Part shown: piece after piece, positions 44,786 through 55,530 of the stretch
How positions within the stretch are numbered: position 1 is the first letter of the stretch
How the letters are laid out: every line of letters begins with the position of its first letter
Source of the DNA: Hevea brasiliensis
Taxonomy: Eukaryota; Streptophyta; Magnoliopsida; Malpighiales; Euphorbiaceae
NCBI RefSeq assembly: GCF_030052815.1
Contig: NC_079493.1
Coordinates: 57,083,191 to 57,147,190 of the forward strand
Length of the DNA: 64,000 bases
Reading direction: 5' to 3'
Program-made: the position numbers and the translations under genes
Notes under the pieces: generated by a model
Database searches by the model: none
Seen by the model: the letters and a program-made list of their open reading frames with translations, nothing else
Told to the model about the DNA's origin: nothing

Positions 44786-47700
44786 TGTGACACTCCTTAC
44801 CCGTCTACAATATATCCGAGTAAGATATGTCACACGGTGTACCGGAACACTCTATTTTATCTTAATTAATTTTGATCATAGTTTTGAATATAACTTGTGA
44901 AATATAATTCATTTAAGTCATTTATTGACATTATAATTTATTTGAGGTTCCGAAAATTTTATAGAAAATCGTGATCTGCAGGCTAAAAATGGAGAAAACA
45001 GTTCTTCTGAAACTGTGAAAAACACTTCCAAAATCATTTCCAAACAATCCCAACTCCATTTTATCAACAAAGTCTTAATATGATTTTCAACAACCTTTCC
45101 ATTACTCAAACATTCATTTCTCATGATACTCATATACAAGCAATAAATAAATACTCAAATTTTATATTCATAACCACAATTTTCATTATTTACATGGACA
45201 TCAAAATACATTACATAAGTTCAATTACATATGAGAAAATAAAAATTAGTTACAAAATACCAAAATGAAACCTAGTGTCCTACCAATGCACTGAAGATGG
45301 TGAGGTGACACGGACACTATGCAGAGCTGCAGGATGGTCTCACCCAATCTGCGGTCTACTGGGCTCTCGATCAGTATCTCCAAAACCTACGCGTGGCAAA
45401 AGCAACGCGCTAAGCAAATATGCTTAGTGGTGCCAATAATAAAATAAAAAGAAATAACAGTAATAAATATGCATTGAATGTATCGATGTTTTACTTGTTT
45501 TGTACTCGTTATAATCATTTATTTCGTTAACTTTATCCACTTTCATTCTTTTGATTGCCCAAGTAACCTATACTGAATGACTAGACTAGATAAATGGGTA
45601 AACTGGCACTGGGTATCAAGTACCTCGGGCCGTCACACCATCGGTCACATATGTATCTCCCGGTGTACCTTGAGCGGCTAACAAGTCAGAATAATATGAG
45701 GCACGAGGCCAAGTCTCAACACAATGTCAAAATGGCTAAAAGCCATAAAATCACAGAATGGCATAATGCCATGTGCAGTACTGCTAACTGAAACCTATTG
45801 GCATGCCAAACTATCCAAACCAATCTTGTTAGGTATACTAGGGCATTTGATACTTTAGAATTCTTCAATTTTTGAATTTCAAGTTTTGATGTTACTATTC
45901 ACTTCATTAGTCAACAAAAATGTTGACTTTTGCATAGAAAATAGGTACATTGGTTTTGACACTCCCAACATACCACATTTTGCATTCAAAACTTGTTGGC
46001 ATTAATCACCAATACCATTTCTAAGCTTAAACTAAGGGAGCAGAATTTTTCAGTTTTCATACCTAAACTTTACTGTTCCATTAGTTGCTGTTGCAGTGAG
46101 AATTTGAGAAAATGATAAACATGAAAGTTGTTCCTTATTTTGTCTAGTTGAATTTCTTTTTTTGAATCACTCCATTTGGAGTTTTGTAGCTCCAGTTATG
46201 GTCCAAAAACCACAGTTGGCCGGATTGAAAAATTGCAGAACTGACCATATCTACAGTGCAGTGAATAGTGACTACAACTGCCTTGTTGGATAGGTTATGG
46301 TCATAATTTGGGGTAGGTTTCTTCATGAAAGTTGTTTTTCTATATCTTAACTTGTTGCTGTAAAAATTTCAGGTCAATTGGGCCATTCTACAATGAGTTA
46401 TGGCCAAATGAACAATTCATTTGGTCATTCTGCAGAATCTGGTTGCAGGACATCCGGATTGGGGCCAGTTTTTGGTCCACTTGCTTTGGTCTTTTGGGCA
46501 TGGTTTCTTCACCAAAATTGTGCCATTATATGTCTAGTTTCATGTCCAATTAGCCAAACACCAATTGAACCTACACAGCCAGAGTTATGGTAGTCCAAAC
46601 AGGCTGGACTCACAGCCTCACCTGCTGCCCTCACTAGGCAGCATACCAATTCAGTTTGTAATACTCTAATTCACTTCAAATTATGGTCAACTTACTTCAA
46701 ATGGTCACTTAATGACTATTAGAATGTTCACTCACCATTTCATAAAAAAAGTCCAAGTTTCACTCCCAAAACCCTAATTCCCATTATGAATTTACACAAG
46801 ATACCTTAATTAACTCACTAATTCATTATCCACATATATATATTCTTTAAACATGATCTCTAGTCCACTCTAAGTCCATCAAAAACAATCAATCTTATCC
46901 CTTCCTTAGGGCTGCCGAAATTCATGGTGTACATACACATAAATTTTATTCATTTAATTCACAAATCCTTACTCATTTTAAGTCTCTAACATAGAATAAG
47001 AGAGATTTATGTGTAAATAGGCACTAACCTCTTGTAGGGCAGAATTTTTCCAAGCTTAAACTTCACTTTCTTTCCTTTTCTAGGCTGCCAAACACTTTAG
47101 CAAGGTTGGATGACCAATTTTAGTGAAGGGACTTAAGGGTTTTGGGGTAAGGTTGGAGAGATCTTCAAGCTAAAATGAAGAAAAGAAATGGAGGGCTTTC
47201 CTTGGCCATGGTGCGGCTAGAATGAGGGAAGAAGATAGCTGTTTTCTTTTTAATTTCTTTGGTCTTTATTGTCTCTTTTATTAGTTAATTAAATGGTTGT
47301 TTAAATGTAATTGGTGGGAACTTGTAAATGACATCATAATGATGTCATAATTTGCATTATATTAATTTTTCTTTTCTTTTCTTTTCTACTAACTTTAAAT
47401 TAATTTTTCATCAACAATAATTCATATTTTATGTCATAATAATTATTTACTCAACTGGACAAGTCGGCCAAAAATCGCCTCTGAAGGCGAAATGACCAAA
47501 ATGCCCTCCGTTTGGCTTAACGGGTCAAAATTGTTTGTATCGATTGAAAAATTTTTCTAAATATTTTCTTGGCATTCTAATGCCATAGGAACCTCAATGA
47601 CCCTTTTCTGGAGTTCCAAAAATTATTTTATGAATTTTTCCCCGGGTCTAGGGCTCCTAGTTGCGAGAACCGCAACTTCCCTCTAGGTTACCCATCGCTT

Positions 47701-47884
47701 GGGTACCGGCTCATTTGACTTAGTTGTATTTTATTTCTAAAATTTTTACTAAATTTTTCTTATTAATATTTGAGTTAATTATGGTCCCTCACTTTAGTTT
47801 AAATATTTTTCCGATCGTTCTAGCTATCCGGACCAACACTGGTCATCGGAATAGTAGAATGTACGGAGTTGCTACAGCCTTACA
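44786..47884 (-). repeat. GypG 5' LTR (3.1 kb)
   Basis: On the + strand it starts TGTGACACTCCTTACCCG. Its outer end reads GTTGCTACAGCCTTACA where the 3' LTR has GTTGCTACAGGGAGGGTGTTACA-type sequence, so a few bases are lost next to the terminus. The target duplication TGCAG is still perfect. It contains the donor-like GTTAGT at 47028-47023. No gene is seen. Confidence 0.92.
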
Positions 47885-47889
47885 TGCAG

Positions 47890-48480
47890 AGTGTGAGTGA
47901 GATCCTCCTTCACCTACAAGAGTTGTATGGTGAACACAGTAGGAATGCTAGATATGAGATATCTAAGCAACTATTCTGCATGAGGAGATCTGAGGGACAG
48001 AATGTTGGCGATCATGTCCATAAGATGATTTGGCTGATTGAGCAGCTGGAACATCTTGACTTCAACATGGATTTCCAACTACAGACAGATTTGATCCTTT
48101 AGTCCCTTCCTGAGTCTTTTGGGAATTTTATGACAAATTTCCATATGACTAAATAGGAATGCACCTTAGCTGGTTTACTCAACATGCTGGTTATTGCCCA
48201 AAAGAATATATCAGGCAATAAAGGAAAAGAGGTAGCTTTGATTGCATCTTCTTCTACTGGAAAGTCCAACAAGAAGAAGGGCAATAAGGAAAGAAATCTC
48301 AGATGCCTGGTCCTTCCAAGAAAATAGCTAAACAGAAAGGGAAGACTAAAGCTGATGGAGGCAAAGGAAAGTGTTTCCACTGCCAGAAGGATGGGCACTA
48401 GAAAAGGAACTGCCTAGAGTATATCAATCTAAAAGAATGCAATGCCATGGTAAAAACCAACTCAAGTTCAAAATATATTT
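47890..48480 (+). pseudogene. CopC gag, C-terminal part
   Basis: It resumes with SVSEILLHLQELYGEHSRNARYE, EGQNVGDHVHKM and LIEQLEHLDF. A TAG (CAG to TAG) at about 48100 and another near 48153 interrupt it. After a frameshift near 48290 a Lys-rich stretch leads to the zinc knuckle CFHCQKDGH-KRNC, with TAG replacing the Trp. Only about 90 bases later the pre-integrase HLRLCH motif begins, so protease is absent. Confidence 0.88.
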
Positions 48481-48849
48481 GACACTTAAGGTTATGTCAT
48501 GTTGCAAAAGATAGGATTACAAAATTGGAGAAAATGGGGATTCTATCCTCATTGGGTTCTGAGCCTACTCCAAATTGTGAATCTTGCCTTCAGGGCAAAA
48601 TGACTAGATCACACTTTGTTGGACAAGGGCTAAGGGCTGAAAATATTTTGGAGCTAATACATAGTGATGTATGTGGTCCATTTAAGGAAATAGCTAGAGG
48701 TGGTTTTCAATACTTTATTACCTTTACTGATGATAAATCAAGGTTTGGGTATTTGTATTTGATGAAATACAAACATGAATCCTTTGAAAAGTTCAAAGAA
48801 TTTAAATATGAAGTAGAAAATCAAACAAGAAAGAGTATTAAAGCTCTTC
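48481..48849 (+). pseudogene. CopC integrase, N-terminal part
   Basis: The pre-integrase zinc-binding region reads HLRLCHVAKDRI and CESCLQGK, followed by HSDVCGPF (first catalytic Asp) and FTDDKSRFGYLYLM. It is cut after KAL by GypH at TCTTC; the second catalytic Asp (LRSDRGGEY) is on the far side at 59689 onward. Confidence 0.92.
48845..48849. other. GypH left target-site duplication (TCTTC)
   Basis: TCTTC precedes TGTCACACC and recurs at 59689-59693. Removing one copy restores KALRSDRGGEY. Confidence 0.95.
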
Positions 48850-49595
48850 TGTCACACCTTACCCCTCTGTAAGGCATAACATGATCCCGTAGTATACCTA
48901 ATGAATTACCAACTTCGTCTACTGATAACCCATTAAATACACTACAAGGGATTTTAAAACTTTTCTTACTTTTTTTTATAGTGGTGAGCACTATTTACAG
49001 GTGTTAAAAACCTTTTTGAACTGAAGTAAAATAGCTAACACACTTGGACTATTAATAATTTCTGTAAAAATTTTGGCAGAGTGCCATTTGTATTTTGGAC
49101 AAAACAGTTCTTCAAAAACCTGTAAAAAGCACTTCAATATTTTTCTCAATCTCAAACTCTAACATAATTCAACACAATATGTTTTTCAACTCAAATCCAT
49201 AATAATTTTTCAAAGACTGAGATAAAAGAAATACAGTACAAATTTTACAAGTCAAAATAACTCATAATTTACTTTACAACTTCAATGTACAATTTTAATT
49301 TACAACTGCTCAAAACCAAGAACAATATATACATACAGTGAACATACATTACAGTACAAAATGCAAAATGTGTAATACTCACTATACCCGATGATCTCTC
49401 AATGTAGTACTAGCGAGTCTGCTTTGCCTTGTCATCTGTCACCGTGATGAGAATGAAAAGCTATTGCTGAGTAAAATTTACTCAGTGGTGCACAATAACA
49501 ATTTGAAATGCGATACATAAATCTTTTATTGACAATTCACAAGTCAAATAGTTCACAATTCCATTTCACAATTTACAAAGTTCATATAACATAAA

Positions 49596-49830
49596 TTTGA
49601 TCAAATAACTGAGTAACACAGTTTTGCCAATCAATAACACAATTTGATCAAATAACTGAATAACACGGTTTTGCCAACCCATAACACAATTTGATCAAAT
49701 AACTGAATAATACATTTTTGCCAATCAATAACACCATTTGATCAAATAACTGAAGAATACAGTTTTGCCAATCAATAACACAATTTGATCAAATAATTGA
49801 ATAATATAGTGTTGCCGATCAATATCACAA
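49596..49830. repeat. 47-bp tandem repeat, five units (GypH 3' LTR)
   Basis: Units start TTTGATCAAATAACTGA and contain TTTTGCCAATCAATAACAC. The partner LTR also has five units at 56282-56516. GypF LTRs and GypE carry about three. Confidence 0.92.
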
Positions 49831-50282
49831 TTTAGGCAATGACACAATTTTTTCACACATGCCGTGTTGTACACCACGACAAGACACACTCACCCCAATA
49901 ATCGAAATCAATGGGGGAGGAAGCTAGCTGAATAATGAGTACTCATCCACACTCACCTCAGACTGGCAAGTCAAAGAGGGAGGAACATAATAACAGTGTC
50001 ATGCTAAGTGTGAATCAAAACAATTCTAAATCACAATATTTAAATATTTCATACAAACCACAAATCATATTTTATCTAAACATTTTCATTTGCAAAGTAG
50101 GCAACACAATAATTTCCAAATAAGATTCTCAAAGCCAAAACAATCAAAAATTATTCATAACTCATTTCTCCAAATAAATTTTCTAGTAAAAGCAGTGAAT
50201 ATAAAAAGTATTGTGTACAGACACAATTTAAAACTATAGTGCTCAAATAAATTTTTAAGTAGAAAATAAGAAATCAAAATTA

Positions 50283-50618
50283 TTGTGCACAAACACAATT
50301 TAAAACGATAACATACAATCAATCATAATTTATTTCAATTGAAAAAATTCAAAAGAAATAACTATTGTGCACAAACACAATTTAAAACAATAACATACAA
50401 ATAATCATAATTTATTTCAATTGAAAAATTCAAAAGAAATAACTATTGTGCACAAACACAATTTAAAACAATAACATACAAATAATCATAATTTATTTCA
50501 ATTGAAAAATTAAAAAGAAATAACTATTGTGCACAAACATAATTTAAAACAATGACATACAAATAATCATAATTTATTTCAATTGAAAAATTCAAAAGAA
50601 ATACTTATTGTGCACAAA
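50283..50618. repeat. 81-bp tandem repeat with TTGTGCACAA palindrome (GypH 3' LTR)
   Basis: Four units with 81-82 base spacing between successive ATTGTGCACAAAC copies (starting near 50282, 50363, 50444, 50526, 50607). The partner LTR has the same array at about 56968-57305. Confidence 0.9.
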
Positions 50619-51438
50619 CCTCTGATAACTGTCTCCTGGCCTTGACTCAGTGTTTCCTTCCCATTCCCTGAGTCTTTGCTAACTGAGAAACACAATTTGA
50701 AGTGTTTCAGTACTTATTTAAACTGTCTCTAACGATAATGCTTGATAATTAATTCACAGAATTCTATTATTTGCTTAGTCAACCTAATATGTCGACCCTC
50801 GATGCATTCTAGGTAAATTAGGTTTTAATGTTACTAATATGTCACATTCGATAGTCTTTTAGAGTTGGTAAATGTTACCAAATTCATTTCCATGTATCTT
50901 GCATTTTCTTCCAATTTGCTGGATTTCGGGATACTAGTTTGACCTAGCCGGACGACCTAGTTTCCTCGGTTTTCGAGTTTCGGTAAAAACTACAAATTTG
51001 TAGATCTATGTCTTATTGCACGCGGGGCAAAATTTCAGGTAATTCTGAGTTATGTAGACCAAGTTATGGTCATTTTACTATTGCTGGTCAAAATGCATCA
51101 AAATTGGTCACTTTAGGTCACTTTAGGTCAATTTTGGTTCGGCCAGTTTTTGGACCTGAATTTGTGCAAGCTGTTTGACTTACTTATGGTCATTTTTGGG
51201 CTTTGGTGTCTTCATAAGACTTGTAGATATGGGTCTTAACTATTTATGGTTAAAATTTCAGGTCAATTGGACTTGTTTTGAGTGAGTTATAGCCTAAAAA
51301 CTAACTGCTGCCCAAATGGTCAATTTTCAGGCCTTATTTGCACTTAATCCGGATTTGGTCATTTTTCAAGCTACCTTGCAAGCAGAATTTTGGTATGCTT
51401 CCTTCATGAAAGTTGGCACATTTTGTGCCTAGTTTCAC

Positions 51439-51465
51439 CTCCAATTGGTATCATACCAATTGGAG
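51439..51465. repeat. Perfect 27-base palindrome in GypH LTR
   Basis: Arms CTCCAATTGGTAT and its exact reverse complement flank a single C. Related inverted repeats occupy the same place in every gypsy LTR here. Confidence 0.9.
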
Positions 51466-53013
51466 CCACACACTTAAATTTCTAGGCCTAAAACTCAAAC
51501 TGCCTTATTGCATTTCTTTCATACACATCAAGGATCACTTTTAACACTTACCAAACTTAACATTCAAGCCAATTCTGGTTGTACCATAACCTAAACATAA
51601 TTCACAACATATTATAGGTCATTTTGGCAGCTTACAATTACAATCAATGTGCACCATTTAGTAAAGAATTTTTCAACCAAATTTATAACTATTCAATCAC
51701 CTAACCATAACACTTTTACATGTCTAACTTCACACCATCACACATATACCCAAACTGCCATCACAAATAACACAATTCAACATTAATATTCCATCATCCA
51801 AACATGAAATAAAATCCTTATGGTTCACCCAACCAGGCTGCCAATTCGTGCATTACATTCCATTAATTCCCAAGCTTCAAATTTCAAATACACATCCACA
51901 TATACTAAGTATACATCACCCAAATAATTTCCTACACACATATACATTTAATCAATCCTTTAATCTACCATTTACAAGCAAGAATAAGCTGTCCTCAAAG
52001 TGTTTCCATGGCTTCCAAAAGTACACATCCCCTTTAAACATCAAACCTCAAAAATTTCTCTATAAATCAAGTACCCATAACATCCTTACAAACTTTAATA
52101 AAGCAATAATAAAAAACTCAAACTTACCACTTTGGAAATTCTTCAAAACTCCACAAAAACTTTCATTTCTTGCTGCCTATCTACTGCCCATGGTATGAGG
52201 ATCATTTTTCATGAAGACACTTGCAAGAAATCAAGGCTTGATCATGGAGAACTTGAGCTCCATGCGTGGTGCGGCCATAGAGTTTCTTTGGGAGAAATCT
52301 TCACTTCGGCAATGGAAGGGAATGAAGGTTGAAGATGAGTTTACAGATTTTTTAGTGGATTTATACCTGCCCATTTAATGGTTGTTTAACCCCATAGTGC
52401 TCCACTCACCAAAAATAATGATATTATAAGTGAAAAGTGTTAATTACCCAATTTGAACCCCATTTTTGCTATTTACATTAGGTACCACTAATTAAATTTT
52501 TCATGACATTTTCCAAATATAATATCATGTATTTTCAATGGACATTTAGGTCAAAAGACAACTCGGGATGTCAAATGCCCACAATACCCCTGTTCGGGTT
52601 ACAATCCCTATTTTTCGATAACACCGGGTTTTGTCCGTTTTTCGATTTCTCACTTTTCTTTGTACTAATTAATTAATTTTTCTTTGATATTTCTAATGGT
52701 ATTTATACTTCAATAGGTGTCTATTTAAGTCTTAAAAATAATTTCCAGGGTTTCCCGCGGTCGAGGGCTAGTCAACGGTCCACGCCGTGACTTCCCGGTG
52801 CTGTCACCCATCGCTAGGGTTCTCAGCTCGCTTAAATTGGTTACATTTCTTTACTATTATTTTTCCTTTGTTTTTCTTGTGTTTTCTTTTCTTGTATTTC
52901 ATTATTTTATGTCTCCTCACTCATATTGAATTGTAGTTCTAGGCATCCTAACTGTCCGGACAATACTGGTCACCGGAACAGTAGAATGCACTACCGAACA
53001 TAGGGGTGTTACA

Positions 53014-54045
53014 ATTCTCCCCCCCTTAAATAAATTTCGTCCGTGAAATTTTACCCAATAGCCATCTTACAATAGTCATACGTTTATTTTCTCCTTTCTA
53101 TATGATCGTATAATCTTCTTTCTCTCAAATTTGTATAAGACTTTTAACAATCTAATACAATATTTAATTTGTTTGTATAACACCATTCTTCTCTTACTAT
53201 TGTGCTGTCTAATATTTCAGTTCATGTTCCTTCTTGGATGACCCTTTGAGGTCATGTTAGAATGATTTATCTAGTCATTGGTCCTCTGACCATTCTAGTC
53301 AATAGTCTTCCTCACATTCGTAACATTTCTTTGTTATATCTGAACCAACTATTCAAATTTTTACTTCCCCAATTCTTTTTATCTATTAATATTCTATAAC
53401 TTACTTCCTTTTGTATTAAACTATAATCTTTCGACATTCTAACTTTTGAGTTTTAACTCCCTAAGTAGGATTTTCAAACTTATTTCCAATAATTAAATTC
53501 TGTTCTGGCATAACTATACCAAAACATATGCCGTTGGCAACTATTCTCATCTTGGTGTATTATCGAGTAGTACGTAGCTCTACACAATAATCTCAAGTCA
53601 GTACTGTAATCTGCAGCTTACAGTATAAGCATCAAGAACATTGCATAGTTACTACGATACATCCCAATAGATCAAACTTTTCTATCTTTTATCCTTTTCG
53701 AATTCACTAATATCCCGAACTTATTATGATTACAATATCCATTAACAATTACTAAAAGTAACATCCTTGCCCTCATCTACAGCAATTCTATTACTGTAAC
53801 TTACTTTTACGTCCTCTTGCCTTACATTAAGTAGGCTTACCGTTTAGCTTTATAATTTATGGTGTGTTAGAAAATACTTTTCACCGATAAACTCTTTCAA
53901 AACTAATTTCACTTATTATCACAATCCTTATCTTAAAGGACTAATCACTAATGCATCAAAATTTATTCCCCTGTAAAGGAATAACAACAGAACATATAGT
54001 TCTAACACTAACATAAAAGTATGCAAACTCCAGGTCAAACAATAC
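53014..54045 (-). other. GypH polypurine tract and non-coding block shared with GypF
   Basis: The first bases (element strand AAGGGGGGGAGAAT, at 53014-53028) are the polypurine tract. The rest, to GGTCAAACAATACATA, is colinear with 27427-28435 of GypF with few differences. No ORF of 60 codons is seen on either strand. Confidence 0.85.
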
Positions 54046-54049
54046 ATAT

Positions 54050-55340
54050 ATATATCTTAGTTACTAATTGAGAAAGTACCAGCAACAATGTCAAAAGTCT
54101 AAGCCTCTTCTCTCTGCCGTATAGCGTATACTCCAGTTGGAGCATCACCCTGTTCTGGCTGATTCACAGTACTCTGACTTCTAGGTGTACTACCCCTACC
54201 TCTACCTCTGCCTCTACTAACTGATGGTGAACTCTTTGGGATAGAAACTTGGGTTGATCCCTTTGGTGTAGTAAATGATCCAGAACGACATGGATTTACA
54301 CAATCCCTAGCAAAATGACGAGTCTCTCCATAATTAAAACATGCTCGTACGGCTCTATAACATACCCCACTATGTGGTTTACCACAAGTTTTACAAAGTC
54401 GATCTGACAGCGCATTTCTAGGTTTCTGTTGAGTTTGCTGATCGGATCGAGGTGGTTTCTGTCGAGAAGATCTATCTCTACCAGACTTCTTACTACCTCT
54501 GTTGTATCCCCCAAAGTTTTTCCTCTTTCCAGTAGGACCACTAGAACTCTGTTCTACTGACTTTCCCTCTTTTTTTGTCTTCTCTGATTTCTTTTTCTCA
54601 GGAGCCACTTCAGATTCAATTCTTTCTAATTCTAGTGCTTGAGAAATAAGTTCAGAGAAGTTGTTATGTTTGAATCCGACCACTTGTAATCTGATACTAG
54701 GCTTTAAGCCGGTTTCAAACCTCTTACATCTCTCCCTACTGGTAAAAAGTAGACTTACTGCACAATGGTTTAGGTGGGAAAATTCCCTTTCATATTCAGC
54801 CACCAATCTACTCCCCTGTTTCAGACTTAGGAACTCTTGTAGCTTCTGGTCTACATAAGCATCGGGAACATATTTTTGTCTGAATTCCCTGAGAAAGTCA
54901 TTCCATGTTAGCACTGTAGATTCTACCAGACTATGGGGAATAGTTTTCCACCAGTCATAAGCATCCCCCTGAAGCAAAGATACTGAGTATTCAAATCTGA
55001 GCTCCTCCGTGCAATGCAGTTTCTTGAATACCCTATCCATCCTCTCTAACCATTGCTCGCTCTAGAGGATCTATCCCCTTGAACTCTGTAGTCCCATATT
55101 TCATCAATTTGTCATCTTGTCAGCGTAAGATTGTGGTTGTACCACCGTGTCTCAGATTGGGACTTGAGTAGGCACATTACCAGCCATTTGTTAGAACATT
55201 GCAGCCATCTGCTAAGCGAACTAAGCAGGAAACTGCGGTATTGCGGGTGTCTTCTTGAACCATCGACATTGTGTAGGGTCAGCATCCCCTTGCACCTCAG
55301 CCTCTATAGATTGATCGACTGAACGATCACCCTCTTCCAT
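54050..55340 (-). pseudogene. GypH gag with a protease remnant
   Basis: The start is at 55340 (MEEGDRSVDQ). The first 100 codons (55040-55340) are scrambled by small indels. From 55040 to 54099 a 313-codon frame is open: MDRVFKKLHC, DAYDWWKTIPHSL, FRQKYVPDAYVDQKLQEFLSLKQ, EYEREFSHL, a Lys-rich linker and a Gly/Arg-rich tail. The zinc knuckle is CFNYGETRHFARDC, with Tyr for the second Cys. It continues in frame into YAIRQREEA, then a stop; a short protease start (GTFSIS) follows and runs into the non-coding block, without the protease active site. Confidence 0.9.
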
Positions 55341-55365
55341 AGTCAATTCGAGGATCTTAAACCTC

Positions 55366-55367
55366 CT
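55366..55367 (-). promoter_or_regulatory. Candidate 3' splice site before GypH gag
   Basis: On the element strand GTGTTATTTGTTCAG|GAGG lies about 26 nt before the ATG. It pairs with GTAAGT at 58803-58798 (inferred intron about 3.4 kb). Confidence 0.5.
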
Positions 55368-55507
55368 GAACAAATAACACAAGGAGATTTCCTCCCGTTA
55401 GTGCATATTTATAATGTAATGTACTCTATGTATCAAACAATGATATTGAGCAGTTGTACTATGAAGAAAGAATATTCAAATAACATGTGAAAACAGAATT
55501 TAAAAAC

Positions 55508-55522
55508 TTTTCTCTGATACGA
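55508..55522 (-). other. GypH primer binding site, degraded
   Basis: On the element strand the site reads TCGTATCAGAGA where the consensus is TGGTATCAGAGC, two changes. Confidence 0.75.
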
Positions 55523-55530
55523 CTAAAACA

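Larger units (their letters stand above)
36889..47884 (-). mobile_element. GypG: full-length Ty3/gypsy chromovirus, third LTR family
   Basis: A complete element on the - strand with LTRs of about 3.1 kb, primer site, gag, protease, RT, RNase H, integrase (with an intron-like 74-bp segment), chromodomain and polypurine tract. It lies inside CopC gag with a perfect TGCAG duplication. The RT frame of 370 codons is uninterrupted. Stops and frameshifts in gag, protease, RNase H and integrase make the copy inactive as written. Sequence is chromovirus-type, probably Tekay/Del, and distinct from GypB. Confidence 0.92.
48850..53013 (-). repeat. GypH 3' LTR (4.2 kb)
   Basis: On the + strand it starts TGTCACACCTTACC and ends GGGGTGTTACA. 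It holds five 47-bp units at 49596-49830, four 81-bp units at about 50283-50618, a perfect 27-base palindrome at 51439-51465, and TATAAA at 52365-52360. A stretch near 49425-49465 differs sharply from its partner. No gene is seen. Confidence 0.93.

Noticed and set aside
49596..49830. Regularly spaced repeats resembling a CRISPR array
   Set aside because: The 47-bp units are directly adjacent with no unique spacers, in a plant LTR; they are a minisatellite.
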